This document shows, piece by piece, positions 60,792-64,000 of a stretch of DNA of 64,000 nt. The stretch is taken from NCBI RefSeq assembly GCF_000378385.1, contig NZ_KB899677.1, positions 42,941 to 106,940 on the forward strand, written 5' to 3'. The position numbers and the translations under genes are program-made. The first letter of the stretch is position 1; each line of letters opens with the position of its first letter. The notes below the pieces were generated by a model, which did not search any database, was not told the DNA's origin, and saw nothing but the letters and a program-made list of their open reading frames with translations. Origin of the DNA: Paenibacillus daejeonensis DSM 15491. GTDB taxonomy: Bacteria; Bacillota; Bacilli; Paenibacillales; Paenibacillaceae.

Positions 60792-62642
60792 TTATTGTTG
60801 AGTACGGTGTAATACGGTTTGCCTGAAGCTTCTTGCCGTGGCAGCATAATAGATCAGATAAATCATCGTATAAACCAGCATCCATATCAGAATAGGAATC
60901 CATAAGTTCATTTGCAGCAGATTGGAGAAGGCCACGAGCGCGACGCCACCGTGCAGCAGACCCAGAGCCAGGGGAGCCGCAAACATCATCCCAACCTGAT
61001 GGCGAATGCTGCGCTTCATCTCTTTCTTAGAGACCCCAAGCTTACGTAGCACCTGATATTTCGCTTTATCCTCCTCCGCCTCGGTCATTGTCTTGAAGAA
61101 GATGACGCTTCCCGTCGCCACCAGGAACACAAGTCCCAGGAAGCTGCCAACGAAGAGCAGGGAACCCGAAGCCTCGATGGTATCGCTATATTGCTCAGTG
61201 GCACTGGAGAAATTCTCAGTTGTAGCGGACAACTGCTGGGACAACGGCATCTGATTTTTGAAGTCCGTCATGAGGACCGCTTGGAACTCTCGTTCTTCTG
61301 CCTCTATGAGAGCATAGTCCTGATCCGTGACAACCAGCGTAACCCCGCCCACCGTTGAAACATTAACCACCGGCTCCTGGAAGAGAGCGTCTACCGGAAA
61401 GTTCTCGCCTGCCAATGGCACAGCGGTGATTTCTGGCGACCAACGCTCGTCATAGAAGGCATCAATCATTATGACATGGCCGTCCTGTGGCGTTGCGATG
61501 TTCTCCCAGCCCAGACGCCCAGCTAGTTGTTCAAAGGTCGATTGGTCGAGAAGCGCATACTCCCGCTCCCTTCCGTCCTGCTCTACACGTACAAACTTGC
61601 TGGCAATGGCTGTCTCGAATACAACCTGCGAAGAATCGATGTCCTGCGCCTCGCCTTCCCACATAAACGTAAATGGGGTCGAGGTTCGTACGTTTTGCTC
61701 TGCGTTGTAGTACATGCCAAACACTGCACCACCCGCAGTAATCGTCGTAGCGCTCAGGGTCGCGATGATCGTCAAGGTGCGGGCATTGCCCCGGATTCGG
61801 TACAGCAACTGAGACACGGACAGGAGATTGAGACCCCGCCAGGCTAGCTTCGGCCGGTTCTTCATGATGTGAAGCACGTAGACCAACACGCTCCGAAAAA
61901 TAAAGTAGGATCCCAGAACCGCCAGAACGATGATTACGAGTGGCATGGACATGCCCAACTGTCGCCAGGCTGCCGAAGACGTCAGATCTTGAAGTGCCAG
62001 CCAATAGCTCCCAGCGAGTGCGATGACACCCATTAATGCCGAGAGGATTCGTGCTTGGGGAAGCTCATCGCCCTTCTTGTCCGCCTGGAACAGATCGATT
62101 AACCGGAAGCGATACACAACTCGATATGCTTGGAACGACGTCACGATGAAAATGAGCAAAAAGACAACCAAGGTATGCACGACCGCACGGGAAGAAAAAA
62201 CCAAACCAATCGTCGTCTCGAGTCCCATCAGCATGAGCAACAGGGATAACATCAGTTGCGAAGCCAGAAAGCCTAATCCAATGCCCGCCAGTAATGCGAG
62301 GATGCCCATCACCATATTTTCGAAAAAGAGCATCCAGCCAATGGAACGTTTGCGCACTCCCATCAGAGCGTACAATGCAATTTCCTTCTTCCGTTTCTTG
62401 ATAAAGAACGAATTGGAATACGCGATGAATATCGCCACAAATAGAACTAAGACAAAGGCGGATGCGTTCATGAGGCTGCTGACCCGCTGTGAGGACTCTG
62501 TTAAGGCGCTGATTTCCTCACTGTGCTGCAGGGTAACAAAACTAAAGTAAATCAAAATGGAAAAGATGGTCGAACCGATATACAGGCCATAGCTCTTTAG
62601 ATTTCTTCTTATGTTTTTGAGTGCTAGACTAAATAATGTCAT
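60792..62642 (-). CDS. BceB/YxdM-type ABC transporter permease (FtsX family)
   Basis: This is a 616-residue permease of the peptide-antibiotic detoxification type. It has ten membrane segments and a large extracellular domain of about 200 residues between segments seven and eight (about 310-510). The first helix begins KNIRRNLKSYGLYIGSTIF, and FtsX-like cores are seen in FFIKKRKKEIALYALMGVRK and DKAKYQVLRKLGVSKKEMKR. Its start overlaps the ATPase gene by 14 bases. The cognate BceRS-type two-component genes are not in the window. Confidence 0.93.
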   Translation of the reverse strand: MTLFSLALKNIRRNLKSYGLYIGSTIFSILIYFSFVTLQHSEEISALTESSQRVSSLMNASAFVLVLFVAIFIAYSNSFFIKKRKKEIALYALMGVRKRSIGWMLFFENMVMGILALLAGIGLGFLASQLMLSLLLMLMGLETTIGLVFSSRAVVHTLVVFLLIFIVTSFQAYRVVYRFRLIDLFQADKKGDELPQARILSALMGVIALAGSYWLALQDLTSSAAWRQLGMSMPLVIIVLAVLGSYFIFRSVLVYVLHIMKNRPKLAWRGLNLLSVSQLLYRIRGNARTLTIIATLSATTITAGGAVFGMYYNAEQNVRTSTPFTFMWEGEAQDIDSSQVVFETAIASKFVRVEQDGREREYALLDQSTFEQLAGRLGWENIATPQDGHVIMIDAFYDERWSPEITAVPLAGENFPVDALFQEPVVNVSTVGGVTLVVTDQDYALIEAEEREFQAVLMTDFKNQMPLSQQLSATTENFSSATEQYSDTIEASGSLLFVGSFLGLVFLVATGSVIFFKTMTEAEEDKAKYQVLRKLGVSKKEMKRSIRHQVGMMFAAPLALGLLHGGVALVAFSNLLQMNLWIPILIWMLVYTMIYLIYYAATARSFRQTVLHRTQQ

Positions 62643-63399
62643 CGGCAGCACCGCCCATGCTGGACAAAGTGTCCAGAATCTGTTGAAAAAATTGCTTCCG
62701 CGTCAGGTTGCGCCGAAAGATCTCTTGCGATAGCCTGCCATCCTTGATGAATAGAATGCGCCGGCAAAAGCTGGCCGCAAAGGCATCATGCGTCACCATC
62801 ATAATGGTGGAGGCCTGTGTCTCATTGAGTTTGCTGAGTCTCTCCAGCAGATCCGTCGCGGATGCCGAATCCAGCGCGCCCGTCGGTTCGTCGGCGAACA
62901 CCAGCTTGGGGTCGGAGATGAGCGCGCGGCAGGCCGCTGTACGCTGCTTTTGACCGCCGGAGATCTGGTATGGATATTTATCCAGTAGGGTGTTAATGCC
63001 GAACGCGGCCGTGATGCTGTCCACGCGCTGCTTCATCTCCGCCACTGGCCGTTTCGCTACAGCCAGCGGCAGCAGAATATTCTCGCGGACAGTCAAGGAA
63101 TCCAGCAGATTATAATCTTGGAAGATGAAGCCCAGATGATGTCGTCTGAAATCTGCCAGCTTATCTTCATTTAGGCTTGCGATCTCATCCTGCTCGATAT
63201 GAATCTCACCCTTTGTTGGCGAGTCGATCGTAGCCAGTACATTCAGCAGCGTCGATTTGCCGGACCCGGAGGGTCCCATGATTCCCACAAACTCGCCGGG
63301 TGCCATATCAAAGGAGATGTTTTTTAACGCCTGAAAGGCATTCGCGCCTTTGCCATAGGTTTTTTCTACATTCTTCACTTGGAGCAGAGCGTCCGTCAT
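62629..63399 (-). CDS. BceA/YxdL-type ABC transporter ATPase
   Basis: This 256-residue ATPase has Walker [11 protein letters not shown]-loop FIFQDYNLLDSL, signature ISGGQKQRTAACRAL, Walker B LVFADEPTGALDSA and H-loop MMVTHDAFAASF. ATG 63399 with GAGGTG six bases upstream is chosen over an earlier GTG. It is first in the operon with the permease and YxeA. Direct repeats about 55-80 bases upstream could be a response-regulator site. Confidence 0.94.
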   Translation of the reverse strand: MTDALLQVKNVEKTYGKGANAFQALKNISFDMAPGEFVGIMGPSGSGKSTLLNVLATIDSPTKGEIHIEQDEIASLNEDKLADFRRHHLGFIFQDYNLLDSLTVRENILLPLAVAKRPVAEMKQRVDSITAAFGINTLLDKYPYQISGGQKQRTAACRALISDPKLVFADEPTGALDSASATDLLERLSKLNETQASTIMMVTHDAFAASFCRRILFIKDGRLSQEIFRRNLTRKQFFQQILDTLSSMGGAADDII

Positions 63400-63451
63400 G
63401 TCCCTCACCTCTTGGGTTCGTAGTAGCTGATGACATAACTATACCGCCCCT

Positions 63452-63480
63452 ACCTTAACCCCAATTCACGCCAACCTTAC
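63452..63480 (-). promoter_or_regulatory. Direct repeats upstream of the BceAB-type operon
   Basis: On the minus strand GTAAGGT and GTTAAGGT are 22 bases apart, that is two helical turns. This resembles the direct-repeat sites of OmpR-type response regulators. A TATAGT sequence follows as a possible -10 element. Confidence 0.4.
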
Positions 63481-63632
63481 AAAATCTTTAATTAGGGGGG
63501 ATTTATTAAAAAGAGCCTCTAGGTAATGGATTGTTCTTCCGATCTCTTCGGTACTTTTTAATAACGATAAAGTGGTAGTATAGAGCGTAGATCATCATGC
63601 GCTGGTCAACGCTGATGGGTAGGTTTGTTTTC

Positions 63633-63705
63633 TAACGGCCACAGATGCACTTATTTGGTGCAAAACCGGGGCTTAGAAACTCTAACGGCCATGGAAGCAC
63701 TTATT
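63633..63705 (+). repeat. Half element: two 23-bp TAACGG units
   Basis: Units 63633-63655 and 63683-63705 are 50 bases apart and both forward. The reverse pair expected at offsets 110 and 160 is absent. The rest of 63400-64000 holds the promoter of the BceAB-type operon and no clear complete gene. Confidence 0.85.
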
Positions 63706-63925
63706 CTGGGATTTTCAGCGTTTTCACCAGAAACCTTGCAAACAATTTAACATGCAAGGACGAAAAGTGTTCAATCAAAGGCCTCATGTTCCATGCAGTT
63801 GGAGGCATCGTACTCTTTTGTAGTTACGCCCGCATGGAGTGGTCTTTGTTACTACCGCACAAGCAGTAACTTTAAATGGACACACCTCAAATAAGCTAGG
63901 AGAACAAGACTTTTTTTAGTTAGTT

Positions 63926-64000
63926 ATGCAATTAAAAACCTCATCACTTGGTTCTAATAGAAGAGTAACCGACGCTTGGGATACCGTTTGGGATGAATTC
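63926..64000 (+). CDS. Possible start of a gene running off the right edge
   Basis: From ATG 63926 the frame stays open for 25 codons to the window end (beginning MQLKTSSLGSNRRV, then DAWDTVWDEF). A TAG lies three codons upstream in frame. A GGAG core lies about 25 bases upstream, too far for a normal site. The residues look protein-like but match no family I recognise. Confidence 0.3.
   Translation, partial: MQLKTSSLGSNRRVTDAWDTVWDEF

Noticed and set aside
63645..63869. 74-codon plus-strand open frame near the right end
   Set aside because: It starts inside the TAACGG repeat unit and lacks a ribosome binding site or recognisable sequence.

Overview
The window looks like chromosomal DNA of a spore-forming Firmicute, most likely Paenibacillus or a close relative. 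The reasons are strong AGGAGG-type ribosome binding sites, CcpA-type cre sites, three complete YesM/YesN-like two-component systems, ABC importers that lack their own ATPase, four proteins with copper-amine-oxidase-like N-terminal domains, a SleB-type cell-wall hydrolase, and intergenic repeats of a kind I associate with paenibacilli. The genus is inferred. No rRNA, tRNA, CRISPR array, phage or intact insertion sequence was seen.

Layout. 1-1013: 5' part of a membrane-anchored regulator or sensor and a 51-bp tandem repeat. 1014-8170 (minus): lipoprotein, ATPase and fused permease of an Fe(III)/organophosphate-type importer, then a YesM/YesN pair and a DNA-3-methyladenine glycosylase. 8474-21335: stress and envelope genes, including two secreted paralogues with an unrecognised four-cysteine domain, a DUF1877 protein, a SleB-like hydrolase, a GH5 endoglucanase behind a perfect cre site, a frameshifted MerR gene, DinB, a TetR/membrane-protein pair with matching operators, two RibD-C reductases, MarR with a dehydrogenase, and a VOC protein. 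21432-35443 (minus): a sugar-acid or polyol catabolic island with two D-2-hydroxyacid dehydrogenases, DhaL, a DhaK interrupted by an in-frame TAG, an aldo-keto reductase, an RraA-like protein, a mannonate-dehydratase-like enolase-superfamily enzyme, a sugar ABC importer and its two-component system.

35538-39591 (minus): a FecCD-type metallophore importer without ATPase, preceded by a stand-alone AAA+ ATPase. Both promoters carry Zur-like GTAAT-N-ATTAC boxes, which ties them into one probable metal-responsive unit. 39707-43118: a chemoreceptor directly downstream of a PLP decarboxylase. 43504-49615: an LplB/YtcP/YtcQ-type importer with its own two-component system. 49838-54602 (plus): a tandem ATP-synthase-c-like membrane protein, small membrane proteins, a DUF2243-CtaG pair and a secreted Asp-box protein. 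54864-57143: a polar amino-acid ABC importer. 57236-63399: TetR/DUF4260, WYL and GyrI-like genes, and a BceAB-type ABC transporter followed by YxeA.

The strongest non-gene signal is a repeat family of 23-bp units starting TAACGG. Two 183-bp elements (26495-26677 and 58307-58489) have exactly the same unit spacing and orientation (offsets 0, 50, 110 and 160; two forward, two reverse), and a half element lies at 63633-63705. A second hairpin repeat family is shared between 2466-2545 and 50888-50979.
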